A DNA stretch of 64,000 nt from Rhinopithecus roxellana (GCF_007565055.1 NC_044568.1:40761156-40825155); one strand, 5' to 3'; numbered from the stretch's first letter, positions 21,908 through 30,313 are shown. The notes: a model not told the origin generated them from the sequence alone. Made by a program: numbers and translations.

Positions 21908-24900
21908 AGGCGGAGTCTCGCTCTGTCGCCCGGACTGGAGTGCAGTGGCCAGATCTCAGCTCACTGCAAGCTCCGCCTCCCAGGTTTATGCCATTCTCCT
22001 GCCTCAGCCTCCCGAGTAGCTGGGACTACAGGCGCCCGCCACCTCGCCCAGCTAGTTTTTGTATTTTTAGTAGAGACGGGGTTTCACCGTGTTAGCCAGG
22101 ATGGTCTCGATCTCCTGACCTCGTGATCCGCCCGTCTCGGCCTCCCAAAGTGCTGGGATTACAGGCTTGAGCCACCGCGCCCGGCCGTGATCTCCAGTTT
22201 ACTGATGGCACGTGGGGCTCAGAAAGGGTCACAGACTTGCCTCGAGCTTAACAAACTCGACTAGTAACAAACCTTTTCCATCCCACACTGTCTGGGTTCA
22301 GAGTCTGTTCTCTTAACCATTCATTCAGGTGTCTGCTGCTCCCTGACTGAGGGATCTATCTGGCTGGTTCAGCCCGTTACAGCCCAGAGGGCAGTAGGGT
22401 CTGGGGGTGGCACCCTGACACAGACATCAGAGGACCTGGGTTCCAGACATAGATCCACCACCAGCTCCCTGGAGAAGTGTCCTGTTGGCCCAGCAATGAG
22501 TTCTACCCTTACCCAACTTGTCTTTATCCAGGAAGCCACCCTCAAAGCCCCAGCTACTTTGCTTGGAGCAGGGGAGCCAGATCTGCTCGGAAGTGTACTG
22601 GGAAGACCCCTGGGGTTGGGCCACCACTGAGTCACCATTCAGTGCTGTCCCTTTAGCTCTGAATCTAGCACGCTGCCCAGGGGGTCTTATCAGATGCTGG
22701 CCTGTCATGGGAGAGCAGAGGCCAGACGTCCCCAGGTGGATGTGGCATGGGGGCAGAGATGGAATTTCTAGAAGAGTAAACATGGGCCTTTCTCCATCCA
22801 GCACTGCTTCTTGGGAAAGGGGGAGGCTAGGAGGGAGGGAGCCCTCTCCCCTCACGAATGCTCAGGGCCACTTCTTCTCTTCTAGGGCTGTGCCTCATTC
22901 AAGCCAAACTCTCCGAGATGGAAGAGGTCAAACCAGCCAGGTAAAGCAGGGCCCAGTCCTTGATCCTCTCAAGGAGGCACTGGATTGGAACGTGGCTTTG
23001 TGGAGGCCTTAAAACAGATAGGAGTCAGAGGCTTGTGTACTTAGAAATCATGGGTTTTTGTTTTGTTATGTTTTTGAATCAGAGTCTCGCCCTATCGCCC
23101 AGGCTGGAGGGCAGTGGCGCAGTCTCGGCTCTCTGCAAGCTCCGCCTCCCAGGTTCATGCCATTCTCCTGCCTCAGCCTCCCGAGTAGCTGGGATTACAG
23201 GTGGCCACCACTAAGCCCAGGTAATTTTTTTGTATTTTTAGTAGAGACGCGGTTTCACCATATTGGCCAGGCTGGTCTCGAACTCCTGACCTTAGGTGAT
23301 CCTCCTTCCTTGGCCTCCCAAAGTGCTGGCATTACAGGCGTGAGCCACCACACCCAGCTGGGGTTTTTTTTGTTGTTTTTTAATACTTTTAAAAATTCAG
23401 TAGTGTGCTAGTTGTTAACAATTTAAACATTAATAAAGGGCTTAATAGAAAAAGATGGAAGTCCCTCTTCCCCCACAACCCACTCGCCCCCACATCCCTT
23501 CTCCCGAGATAGCTCCCTGTTACCAGTACAGTCTGTGTCCTTCTCAACCACTTGTGTACATGTGTACGTGTCTATGTACACATAGCTATGCAGATGTATA
23601 TACAGTTGCAGGGCATTTGTTTTGTTTTATGAAAAATGATTTCAGCCGGAGGCAGGAGAATCTCTTGAACCCGAGAGGAGGAGGTTGCAGTGAACCGAGA
23701 TCGCACCATTGCACTCTAGCCTGGTGACAAAGTGAAACTCTATCTCAAAAAAACAAAATGATTTCAGGTTCAGGTTTCGCTTTCCTGTTCCAGTCCCTTT
23801 GTTCCAGTTTCTAGTCAGATCTCCACCCCTTACAGTCCCATACCACGTTCAAACAGGTTTTCTTAAAGCTCTTATCCCACCTTTCTCAGCCTATACCCCC
23901 ACTGCCTCAGACCCAGACCTTGCCTCCCCAGCTCCTCTAATGATCCCCTGCTCTTCAGCAGGACCTGGCTCCTGGGCTCCTCTCAGCCTTTTCTGCCTAT
24001 CAGCTTTTTCCAGCCTCCTCTTCCATATCCCTGCACTGACCAATGCCAGTCCACACCAGTCTGCATTTTCTGGCTCAAAATTAGTATTGTATAGACAGCA
24101 GTTAATTCTCTTACCTTCCCAATGCTTTCTCTTTTTCCCTCTTGTCTAGGGGGTGAGCTCAGGGATCCCCCCCAGCCCCAGTCTAGTAGTGGAACAGTAG
24201 TTACCGGTTGAAGTAACTGACATGCTTGTTTTTGTTGTTGTTGCTGTTGTTGTTTTGTTTGTTTGTTTGTTTTTGAGTTGGAGTTTTGCTCTTTTCGCCC
24301 AGGGTGGAGTACAATGGTGCGATCTCGGGTCACCAACCTCCTCCTCCTAGGTTCAAGTGATTTTCCTGCCTCGGCCTCCTGAGTAGCTGAGATTACAGGC
24401 ACGCACCACCACACCCGGCTAATTTTGTATTTGTATTTGTATTTTTATTTTTATTTTTGAGACGGAGTCTCGCTCTGTCGTCCAGGCTGGAATGCAGTAG
24501 CGTGATCTTGGCTCACTGCAACCTCCACCTCCCGGGTTCAAGTGATTCTCCTTCCTCAGCCTCCCAAGTACCTGGAACTACAGGCACACGCCACCACGCC
24601 CAACTAATTTTTTTTGTATTTTTAGTAGACACGGGATTTCACCATATTGGTCAGCCGGTCTGGAACACCTGACCTCATGATCTGCCTGCCTTGGGCTCCC
24701 AAAGTGCTGGGATTACAGGTGTGAGCCACTGTGCCCAGCTTAATTTTGTATTTTTAGTAGAGATGGGGTTTCACCATGTTGGCCAGCCTGGTCTTGAACT
24801 CCTGGCGTCACGTGATCCACCTGCCTCAGCCTCCCAAAGTGCTGGGATTACAGGCTTGAGCCACCACACCTGGCCACAGACATTCGTTTTTACCATCAAA

Positions 24901-27900
24901 AATATTTAAAGGCCTTAGGAGGAGTATTGCACCCCGAAATCATTTGAAGACAGATCTCAGGTCCCATTTGTTTATTTTGTTCAGGCAGTTTTTTTAAAAC
25001 CTCTGGACAGCGCGAAGGCCAGAAAAAAAAAAAAAAAAAAAGATGTTTTGATCTTCAAAGGCCATATGCAAAAACAAGGACTGAGCTCCCCCTCAACACT
25101 GTTTTTCTTTATGACACAGGCTCTCACTATGTTGCCTAGGCTGACCTTGCACTCCTGAATTCAAGTGTTCCTCCTGCCTCAGCCTCCTAAAGTGCTGGGA
25201 TTACAAGTCTGAGTCACGGCATCTGGTCTGCCACTTGCTTTTTTTCACTTAACTGCATCAGCATAAGAAGATCTGCTGCTTAAAATTTTTATTTATCTAT
25301 TTATTTTAAGAAAGATTGAATGAAGAAGTCTTGGAAGACAAAAAAATTAAAAATTAAAAGAAAATGTTGTCCTAACCCTGTGGCTCACACCTGTAATCCC
25401 AGAATTTTGGGAGGCCGAGGCGGGTGGATCACTTGAAGTCAGGAGTTCAAAACCAGCCTGACCAACGTGGGGAAACCACGTGTCTACTAAAATTACAAAA
25501 TTAGCCATGCGTGGTGGTGCATGCCTGTAATCCTTGCTACTTGGGAGGTTGAAGCAAGAGAATCGCTTGAACCCGGAAGGCAGAGGTTGCAGTGAGCTGA
25601 GATCATGCCATTGCACTCCAGCCTAGGCAACAAGAGTGAAACTCCATCTCAAAAAAAAAAAAAAATTTTTTAGAGACAGGGTCTTGCTCTGTCACCCAGG
25701 CTAGAGTGCAGTGGTGCAGTCATAGCTCACTGCAGCCTCAACCCCTGGGCTCAAGTGATCCTTCCACCTCAGCCTTCCAAGTAGCTGCGACTACAGGCAT
25801 GCATCACTACACCCAGCTACTTATTTTATTTTTTGTAGAGGCAGCGTTTGTTTTGTTTTTGAGATAGAGTCTTGCTTTGTTGCTCAGGCTGGAGTGCTAG
25901 AGTGTAGTGGCATGATCTCGGTTCACTACAACCTCTGTCTCCTGGGCTCAAGCAATTCTCCTGCCTCAGCCTCCTGGGTAGCTGGGATTACAGGCGCCCA
26001 TCACCACGCCCGGCTAATTTTTTATATTTTTAGTAGAGACGGGGTTTCACCATGTTGGCCAGGCTAGTCTCGAACTTCTGACCTCAAGTGATCCACCCGC
26101 CTCAGCCTCCCAAAGTGCTGGGATTACAGGCTTGAGCCAAAGAGCCCAGCCAAGACAGTGTGTTACTTTGTTGCCCAGGCCGGTCTTGAACTCCTTGGCT
26201 TCATGAGATCACCTGCATCGGCCTCCCAAAGTGCTGAAATTACAGGTGTGAGCCACCACGGCTGGCCATGCTTTTTCCTTTTTTATTTTTATTTATTTAT
26301 TTATTTTTGAGACGGAGTCTCGCTCTGTCGCCCAGGCTGGAGTGCAGTGGCGCCATCTCGGCTCACTGCAAGCTCCGCCTCCTGGGTTCACGCCATTCTC
26401 CCGCCTCAGCCTCCTGAGTAGCTGGGACTACAGGCGCCCGCCACCACGCCTGGCTAATTTTTTGTATTTTTAGTAGAGACGGGGTTTCACTGTGGTCTCG
26501 ATCTCCTGACCTCGTGATCCGCCCTCCTCGGCCTCCCTAAGTGGGGGGATTACAAGCGTGAGCCACCACGCCTGGCCTTTTCCTTTTGTAAATGGCTGTA
26601 GAATGGTCTCTTGTATGAAACTGTCCTGAATGTGATACTCTTACACTTCTTGGTACATATGTTCAAGGATTTGGGTAGATCAGTTCTTAGATGGAAACTG
26701 TGAGATCATAAACCACGTTCATTTTACTTTGGCACATGGGTTCGTATTATCCTCCAAAAAGGCAGTGCTAGAGTCCCAGCAGCAGTGAATGGGAGTCCCC
26801 GTTTCCTCACACCCCTGCCTGCACTGGATAGTACAGCCTTTCTAAGTTTGCTAGACAGAGGGACAAAAAATGTGTTTTCATGTACACATTTCCCTGAATA
26901 GTAGAAAGCTTGAGAATAGGTGCATGCTTTTAAAAAACGTGTTACATAAAAGGGCCAGGCGTGGTGGCTCACGCCTGTAATCTCAACGGGCAGGTCACAT
27001 GAGGTCAGGAGTTCGAGACCAGCCTGGCCAACCTGGAGAAACCCCGTCTCTACTAAAAATACAAAAATTAGCCAGGCATGGTGGCACATGCCTGTAATCC
27101 CAGCTACTTGGGAGGCTGAGGCAGGAGAATTGCTCGAACCCAGGAGTTGGATGTTGCAGTGAGCCGAGATTGCACCACTGCACTCCAGCCTGGGTGACAG
27201 AGCGAGACTCCGTCTCAACAACAACAACAAAAACTTACTACATAACAATACTTGTTCATTGTAAAAAACTTTGTTCATTGTAAAAATGCAAACATGTCGG
27301 CTGGGCGCAGTAGCTCATGCCTCTAATTCCAGCACTTTGGGAGGCCAAGATGGGCCGATAGCCTGAGGTCAGGAGTTCGAGACCAGCCTAACCAACATGG
27401 TGAAACCCCATCTCTACTAAAAATACAAAATTAGCCGGACATGGTAGCACATGCCTGTAATCCCAGTGACTTGGGAGACTGAGGCAGGAGAATTTCTTGA
27501 ACCCAGGAGGTGGAGGTTTCAGTGAGCCGAGATCACGCCATTGCACTCCAGCCTGGGCAACAAGAGGGAAACTCCATCCCCCCCAAAAAAATACAAACAT
27601 GTCTAAAGAAGAAAAAAAATCAGCCGGGAATAGTGGCTCACGCCTGTAATCCCAGCACTTTGGGAGGCCAAGATGGGCAGATCACCTGAGGTCAGGAGTT
27701 CGAGACCAGCCTGGCCAACATGGCAAAACCCCGTCTCTACTAAAAATACAAAAATTACCTGGGTGTGGTGGCAGATGCCTGTAGTCCCAGCTCGGGAGGC
27801 TGAGGCAGGAGAATTGCTTGGACCCCAGAGGCGGAGGTTGCGGTAAGTGGAGATCGCGCCACTGCACTCCAGCCTGGGTGACAGAGCAAAACTCCATCTC

Positions 27901-28270
27901 AAAAAAAAAAAAGAAAAAATCACTTTTTTTTTTTTTGAGGTGGAGTTTCACTCGTTGCCCAGGCTGGAGTGCGGTGGTGCAATCTCTGCTCACTGCAACA
28001 ACCTCCGCCTCCCAGGTTCGAGTGATTCTCCTGCCTCAGTCTCCTAAGTAGCTGGGATTACAGGCGCCCACCACCACGCCCAGCTAATTTTTCTTCTTTT
28101 TTTTTTTTTTTGAGATGGAGTCTCACTCTGTCGCCCAGGCTGGAGTGCAATGGCAAGATCTCAGCTCACTACAACCTCCGCCTCCCAGGTTCAAGCAATT
28201 CTCCTGCCTTAGCCTCCCGAGTAGCTGGGATTACGGGCATGTGCCACCACACCCAGCTAATTTTTTGGGT

Positions 28271-28305
<35 letters not shown>

Positions 28306-29380
28306 CTTTTGAGATGGAATCTCGCTCTGTCACCCAGGCTGGAGTGCAGTGGCACGATCTCGGCTCACCGCAACCTCCACCTCCTGGGATCAAGCGATTC
28401 TTGTGCCTCAGCATCCAGGGTACCTGGGACTCCAGGTGTGCGCCACCATGCCTGGCTAATTTTTGTATTTTTGGTAGAGACAGGGTTTCACCATATTGGC
28501 TAGGCTGGTCTCAAACTCCTGACCTCAGGTGATCCACCCACCTTGGCCTCCCAAAGTTCTGGGATTACAGGCGTGAGCCACCACAGCCGGCCATTTTTTG
28601 TATTTTTTTTAAGTAGAAACAGGGTTTCACCACGTTGGCCAGGCTGGTCTCAAACTCCTGACCTCAGGTGACCGATCCACCTGCCTCGGCCTCCCAAAGT
28701 GCTGGGATTGTAGACATGAGCCACTGCACCCAGCCTAATTTTTCTATTTTTAGTAGAGATGGGTTTTTGCCATCTTGCCTGGGCTGGTCTGGAACTCCTG
28801 ACCTCATTGGAGAAGGGTGATCTGCCCACCTTGGCCTCCCAAAGTGCTGGGATTACAGGCGTGAGCCACCGCACCTGGCCGGAAATCACCCTTTATTTCA
28901 ATTCCGTTTTATCCCTGTTGCTGTTATTGGTACATACATTTGCAGATATCTGCTTTTTGTTTCCTTTTTTAATGAAATAGACCACATTCCATGTGACCTG
29001 CTTTTTTCTGAACATCTTTCCATCAGGATGCCTACATTCGAATCCTGGCATGATGTAACCAATTAGTTACTCCCATTAGATCTTGGTCTTCTTACCTATG
29101 GACTAGGGACAATACACCTGGCCCCACACTACCTTCGTATTGAAGTCTTTGAGAAATAGGAAGTGTTCTACCACCACGAGAAGTGGGATAATTACAGTAA
29201 TTAACAGTATATATATTGAAGTCTGCAGTCACGGGATGGGATGACTGATCAGACCTCTCTCACCCTCTGTTCTACAGCTGGTGGGTGCTGGTCAGCTACG
29301 GAGTCCTCTTGGTCACCCTGGGAGCCTTCATCTTCGGCCAGACCACAGCCAATGCCATCTTTGTGGATCTCTTGGCATAA
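12026..29380 (+). CDS. SLC38A7: SLC38A7 (SNAT7) sodium-coupled neutral amino acid transporter 7, spliced CDS
   Basis: Ten exons join 12026-12295, 13270-13468, 13680-13821, 14727-14825, 16087-16144, 16379-16493, 20475-20622, 21464-21663, 22886-22940 and 29278-29380. The lengths sum to 1,389 nt, giving 462 residues, the usual SNAT7 length, with no frameshift or internal stop. Residues 1-53 are a hydrophilic cytosolic tail with an acidic dileucine ERARLL at 21-26. TM1 (about 54-76) contains [12 protein letters not shown], the broken-helix signature of this fold. About ten more hydrophobic spans follow: roughly 83-106, 128-150, 177-196, 205-223, 238-256, 276-300, 321-342, 371-389, 394-414 and 430-452. 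An RERRRR basic patch (365-370) precedes TM9. The family is known to export glutamine and asparagine from lysosomes. The start was chosen as the first ATG after the acceptor at 12006, in a GGGGCCATGG Kozak context. Confidence 0.97.
12296..12754 (+). other. Intron 2, repeat-poor part
   Basis: AT-richer intronic sequence with no recognised element before the Alu at 12755. The last part, 13071-13269, is likewise unremarkable up to the exon 3 acceptor. Confidence 0.5.
12755..13054 (-). mobile_element. Alu (-), intron 2
   Basis: Perfect flanking duplication TATTCTCTTTACTTTT at 12738-12753 and 13055-13070. Confidence 0.95.
13270..13468 (+). CDS. SLC38A7: SLC38A7 exon 3 (residues 91-157)
   Basis: Acceptor TGCCTGCAG at 13261-13269 and donor AAGA|GTGAGC at 13469. 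199 nt, opening with GGT ATG CTG. Encodes the rest of TM2, the loop with a TYQEVV stretch, and TM3 ([15 protein letters not shown]). The final A joins TT of the next exon to give Ile157. Confidence 0.96.
13680..13821 (+). CDS. SLC38A7: SLC38A7 exon 4 (residues 157-204)
   Basis: Acceptor CTCCCTGTGCAG ending at 13679 and donor GCCAG|GTATGG at 13822. 142 nt. Encodes the extramembrane loop containing [14 protein letters not shown], then TM4 with [15 protein letters not shown]. Ser204 is split AG|C with the next exon. Confidence 0.96.
13822..14726 (+). other. Intron 4
   Basis: Free of Alus. It carries a 12-bp perfect inverted repeat (13981-13992 and 14002-14013) and a diverged 31-33 bp direct repeat (14013-14043 and 14046-14078). 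The rest is unremarkable unique sequence. Confidence 0.55.
14727..14825 (+). CDS. SLC38A7: SLC38A7 exon 5 (residues 204-237)
   Basis: Acceptor TCCTTCCCGGCAG ending at 14726 and donor CCAG|GTGAGG at 14826. 99 nt. Encodes TM5 ([17 protein letters not shown]) and the following loop. Arg237 is split AG|G. Confidence 0.95.
14826..15192 (+). other. Intron 5, unique part
   Basis: Unique sequence ending in an 18-base A run at 15171-15188 directly before the Alu at 15193. A second unique stretch, 15491-15673, separates the two intron 5 Alus. No further feature is seen. Confidence 0.45.
15193..15490 (+). mobile_element. AluY (+), intron 5
   Basis: Complete; preceded by an 18-base A run and CC, suggesting insertion next to an earlier A-rich tail. 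Confidence 0.94.
15674..15974 (+). mobile_element. AluY (+), intron 5
   Basis: Young monkey-type copy ending 112 bp before the exon 6 acceptor. Flanks AGAATGCA and GGAATGCC. Confidence 0.95.
16087..16144 (+). CDS. SLC38A7: SLC38A7 exon 6 (residues 237-256)
   Basis: Acceptor GTTTGTTCACAG ending at 16086. Only 58 nt, encoding [19 protein letters not shown], the core of TM6. The donor TTTCAG|GTGCCAG at 16145 departs from GTRAGT and looks weak. 58 is not a multiple of three, so skipping this exon would shift the frame. Confidence 0.94.
16379..16493 (+). CDS. SLC38A7: SLC38A7 exon 7 (residues 257-295)
   Basis: Acceptor CACCTGGACAG ending at 16378 and donor GGGACAG|GTGAGT at 16494. 115 nt. Encodes the loop [12 protein letters not shown] and TM7 ([19 protein letters not shown]). 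The last base joins GC of the next exon to form Gly295. Confidence 0.95.
16665..16880 (+). mobile_element. L2 relic, intron 7
   Basis: GTGCCAGGAACTGTTCTTAG, GCCCTCATGGAGTTGACATTC and the following bases match L2 3' sequence. It seems to resume after the Alu, to about 17760. Confidence 0.6.
16881..17209 (-). mobile_element. Alu (-), AluJ-like, intron 7
   Basis: Diverged copy with expanded GTTTT runs in the tail and in the middle A-rich linker (17069-17090). Confidence 0.92.
17210..17837 (+). mobile_element. L2-like and unclassified intron 7 sequence
   Basis: CAGAGGAGGCCCAAATGATGAG, AGCATTTTAAGCAGAGGGGTGG and CTCCTGGGGCTCATATTCTGAC are L2-like. 17762-17837 is A/T-rich spacer. Confidence 0.5.
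17838..18132 (+). mobile_element. Alu (+), AluJ-like; first of the intron 7 array
   Basis: Diverged two-arm copy ending CTGTCTCTAAAAAAGAGATAGAG. Confidence 0.9.
18148..18761 (+). mobile_element. Old Alu (+), split by another Alu
   Basis: Left part 18148-18293 and right part 18592-18761, with the junction sequence AATTAGCC duplicated on both sides of the inserted Alu. Confidence 0.88.
18294..18591 (+). mobile_element. Alu (+), nested
   Basis: Complete copy inserted into the middle A-rich linker of the Alu at 18148-18761. Confidence 0.93.
18763..19319 (+). mobile_element. Alu (+), split by another Alu
   Basis: Left arm 18763-18899. The right arm 19200-19319 is shortened by an internal deletion near GAGGCATGAGAACCCAGG. 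Confidence 0.82.
18900..19199 (+). mobile_element. Alu (+), nested
   Basis: Complete copy inserted at AAAAATTAG, which recurs after its A tail. Confidence 0.93.
19321..19486 (+). mobile_element. Alu right-arm fragment (+)
   Basis: Starts AGCCAGGCATGGTGGC; no left arm of its own. It may be the true right arm of the copy begun at 18763. Confidence 0.85.
19487..19788 (+). mobile_element. Alu (+)
   Basis: Complete copy directly on the A tail of the previous fragment. Confidence 0.93.
19789..20066 (+). mobile_element. Alu (+), last of the intron 7 array
   Basis: Older copy with a short deletion near its head (CACACTTTGGGAGGG). It ends about 410 bp before exon 8. Confidence 0.92.
20080..20270 (+). 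mobile_element. L2 relic (+)
   Basis: GAAGCATTCTCTGAGGAAGGAC, AACTGAAACCCGAATGATGAG and GAACAGTCAGTG-type sequence follow L2 order. Confidence 0.55.
20475..20622 (+). CDS. SLC38A7: SLC38A7 exon 8 (residues 295-344)
   Basis: Acceptor GGCCCCCAG ending at 20474 and donor GGGCG|GTGAGC at 20623. 148 nt. Encodes [18 protein letters not shown] and TM8 ([19 protein letters not shown]). It follows the 4.0-kb Alu-packed intron 7. Arg344 is split CG|G. Confidence 0.96.
20845..21150 (+). mobile_element. Alu (+), AluJ-like, intron 8
   Basis: Diverged, with an extra CAGCCACTT inside the right arm. Flanks AGGAATATCCAG and GAATCTCTATCCAG. Confidence 0.92.
21300..21400 (-). mobile_element. MIR relic (-)
   Basis: CCCATTTTACAGAAGAGGAAACTGAGGCTCAG is the antisense MIR core. 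Confidence 0.65.
21464..21663 (+). CDS. SLC38A7: SLC38A7 exon 9 (residues 344-411)
   Basis: Acceptor CCATGTGGGCAG ending at 21463 and donor CCCAG|GTGCGG at 21664. 200 nt. Encodes a cytosolic loop with [12 protein letters not shown], then TM9 ([18 protein letters not shown]) and TM10 ([18 protein letters not shown]). Exons 8 and 9 together are 348 nt, and both ends are phase 1. Confidence 0.95.
21861..22186 (-). mobile_element. AluY (-), intron 9
   Basis: Young monkey-type copy with about 46 uninterrupted T bases. Perfect target duplication GTGATCTCCAGTTT at 21847-21860 and 22187-22200. Confidence 0.97.
22187..22330 (-). mobile_element. MIR relic (-), split by the Alu
   Basis: CCAGTTTACTGATGGCACGTGGGGCTCAG, CACAGACTTGCC and GTCTGGGTTCAGAGTCTG are antisense MIR. 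It starts before the Alu at 21861. Confidence 0.55.
22331..22885 (+). other. Intron 9, unique part
   Basis: Repeat-free sequence leading to the exon 10 acceptor. I see no coding or RNA signal in it. Confidence 0.45.
22886..22940 (+). CDS. SLC38A7: SLC38A7 exon 10 (residues 411-429)
   Basis: Acceptor CTTCTCTTCTAG ending at 22885 and donor GCCAG|GTAAAG at 22941. 55 nt. Encodes the acidic loop [17 protein letters not shown] between TM10 and TM11. Ser429 is split AG|C. It is followed by the largest coding intron (6.3 kb). Confidence 0.94.
23056..23359 (-). mobile_element. Alu (-), intron 10
   Basis: Complete; flanks GGGTTTTTGTTTTG and GGGGTTTTTTTTGTTG. Confidence 0.93.
23360..23767 (-). mobile_element. 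Antisense L1M 3' sequence
   Basis: GATGGAAGTCCCTCTTCCCCC...CTCCCTGTTACCAG and the following CATGTGTAC-rich part resemble old L1 3' ends in reverse. Interrupted by the Alu piece at 23646. Confidence 0.55.
23646..23754 (+). mobile_element. 5'-truncated Alu (+), about 109 bp, with target duplication
   Basis: Begins inside the right arm (GAGGCAGGAGAATC) yet is bounded by AAAATGATTTCAG at 23633-23645 and 23755-23767, so it inserted in truncated form. Confidence 0.9.
24227..24876 (-). mobile_element. Alu (-), split by a nested Alu
   Basis: Parts 24227-24430 and 24740-24876; the linker TAATTTTGTATTT is repeated on both sides of the insertion. Confidence 0.9.
24431..24739 (-). mobile_element. Alu (-), nested
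   Basis: Complete copy with TTTGTA/TTTTA-patterned tail, inserted in the linker of the Alu at 24227-24876. Confidence 0.92.
24877..25099 (+). other. Intron 10 spacer
   Basis: Unclassified sequence with a 20-base A run at 25022-25041; nothing else seen. Confidence 0.4.
25100..25229 (-). mobile_element. Free left Alu monomer (-)
   Basis: Single diverged arm (GGCTCTCACTATGTTGCCTAGG to CATCTGGTC), FLAM-like. Confidence 0.8.
25230..25365 (-). mobile_element. Possible antisense L1M fragment
   Basis: CTTGCTTTTTTTCACTTAACTGCATC resembles antisense L1M 3' sequence; the rest is A/T-rich. Confidence 0.45.
25366..25665 (+). mobile_element. Alu (+), intron 10
   Basis: Complete but diverged at its head (TGTCCTAACCCTGTGGC). 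Confidence 0.9.
25666..26267 (-). mobile_element. Old Alu (-), split by a nested Alu
   Basis: Parts 25666-25846 and 26152-26267 around the insertion; AluJ-like. Confidence 0.88.
25847..26151 (-). mobile_element. Alu (-), nested
   Basis: Complete copy with a small local duplication (GGAGTGCTAGAGTGTAGTGG). Confidence 0.92.
26282..26577 (-). mobile_element. AluY (-)
   Basis: (TTTA)n tail; loses about 20 bp at TTTCACTGTGGTCTCG. Flanks CTTTTTCCTTTT and CCTTTTCCTTTT. Confidence 0.93.
26578..26940 (-). mobile_element. Antisense L1M ORF2 3' fragment
   Basis: CTCCAAAAAGGCAGTGCTAGAG, CCAGCAGCAGTGAATGGGAG and CCGTTTCCTCACACCCCTGCC match the reverse of the L1M ORF2 end. Confidence 0.75.
26953..27231 (+). 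mobile_element. Alu (+) with short internal deletion
   Basis: The head jumps from TGTAATCTCA to ACGGGCAGGTCAC, losing about 25 bp. Flanks GTTACATAA and CTACATAAC. Confidence 0.92.
27299..27589 (+). mobile_element. Alu (+)
   Basis: Target copies GCAAACATGTC (27288-27298) and ACAAACATGTC after the tail. Confidence 0.94.
27620..27918 (+). mobile_element. Alu (+)
   Basis: Complete; lies tail-to-head against the minus-strand Alu stack at 27923. Confidence 0.93.
28095..28735 (-). mobile_element. Middle Alu (-) of the nest
   Basis: Parts 28095-28267 and 28593-28735; TAATTTTTCT occurs on both sides of it (28085-28094, 28736-28745). Confidence 0.9.
28268..28592 (-). mobile_element. Inner Alu (-) of the nest
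   Basis: Complete youngest member with a (TTG)n tail at 28270-28306, inserted at ATTTTTTG, which recurs at 28593. Confidence 0.92.
28881..29020 (-). mobile_element. Possible antisense L1M fragment
   Basis: TGACCTGCTTTTTTCTGAACATCTTTCCATCAGG resembles reversed L1M 3' sequence. Confidence 0.5.
29030..29210 (+). mobile_element. Possible MIR relic
   Basis: ACATTCGAATCCTGGCATGATG, then TTGGTCTTCTTACCTATGGAC and GGGACAATACACC are loosely MIR-like, ending before exon 11. Confidence 0.4.
29278..29380 (+). CDS. SLC38A7: SLC38A7 exon 11, last coding segment (residues 429-462 and stop)
   Basis: Acceptor CTCTGTTCTACAG ending at 29277. Encodes TM11 ([20 protein letters not shown]) and the short C-terminus ending VDLLA, with TAA at 29378-29380. 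The exon continues as the 3' UTR. Confidence 0.96.
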
Positions 29381-30244
29381 CCACTGCCTCCCAGGGAACA
29401 CAAGGCCTTTGCCATTGGTCGCAGGAACCCATCTCTTAACAGCTATGGGGCCATTGTTAGTCCACGATCATTCCAACTGGTGAGATGACATCCGGACATC
29501 CTCTTCCAGGGACTGGGGCAAACTAAGGCCCCACACCTCTGGACAGCTCAAACCCAGTCCTCTTCCTGCTCCCCAGTGCTGGCAGTGCTGTGGATGTTGG
29601 CAGGAAGCCTCACATCATAGAGGAACCTTCCTCCTCTCCCAGTTCTCAACTTCTCCATGCCTGGAATCCATGGGTGAAGAGAGTCGGTAGATCTCATAAG
29701 AAAGAATCCAGTCTGACTTCCTGACTTCCCTCTGGAGAATGACTATGGACAGAAGGCCACCATCCTCCACAGTGCACCCTATCCTGAGTAGGGGCTGTGC
29801 TCATTACCCCAGGCCAGTGGTAGCTTCCTCAGGAGCCTGGAAAGCACTGAAGTCATACAAATGCATAGTCAGGTAGATTCAGGCCTTGCCCACACCTTCC
29901 TGGGCAACCCCCACCATGAACCTGTCAGCCTCTTTCCCATAGCTAACGGACATTTCCCAGGCCTTGAGGGGCCCCACCATGTCTCTTTCACCAAACCTGA
30001 TGGTCCAGGCTGGGCATCTCTCCTCCTCCATCCCCAGACATCACCAGGTCTATTGTTTACAAACGGTGCCAGCCCGGCTCTGAAGCCAAGGGCCGCCCCG
30101 TGCCATGGTGCTGTGAGTATTCCTCTGTTAGCTTTCCCCATAAGGTTGGGGGATATCTGCTGTTCTGTCTGAGATGGGCCCCTCTTTTCAGAGGCCCCAG
30201 GGTGGGTGCTGGAGAAGGCTGAGAACATTTCAGACCCTCTGTGT

Positions 30245-30274
30245 GGGCTGGGCTGATTCGGATCAGCCCAGCCC
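30245..30274 (+). promoter_or_regulatory. Perfect 13-bp stem with 4-nt loop in the 3' UTR
   Basis: GGGCTGGGCTGAT at 30245-30257 and its exact reverse complement ATCAGCCCAGCCC at 30262-30274 flank the loop TCGG. In RNA this is a strong GC-rich hairpin. It is not part of an Alu or another repeat I recognise. Its role is unknown. Confidence 0.6.
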
Positions 30275-30313
30275 TAGCCTGATTACCCAGAGACAAAAAA
30301 AAAAAATAGGCAG

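Larger units (their letters stand above)
27923..28880 (-). mobile_element. Outer Alu (-) of a three-level nest
   Basis: Parts 27923-28094 and 28736-28880. Outer flanks AAAAATCAC (about 27914-27922) and GAAATCACC (28882-28890) fit one target site. Confidence 0.9.
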
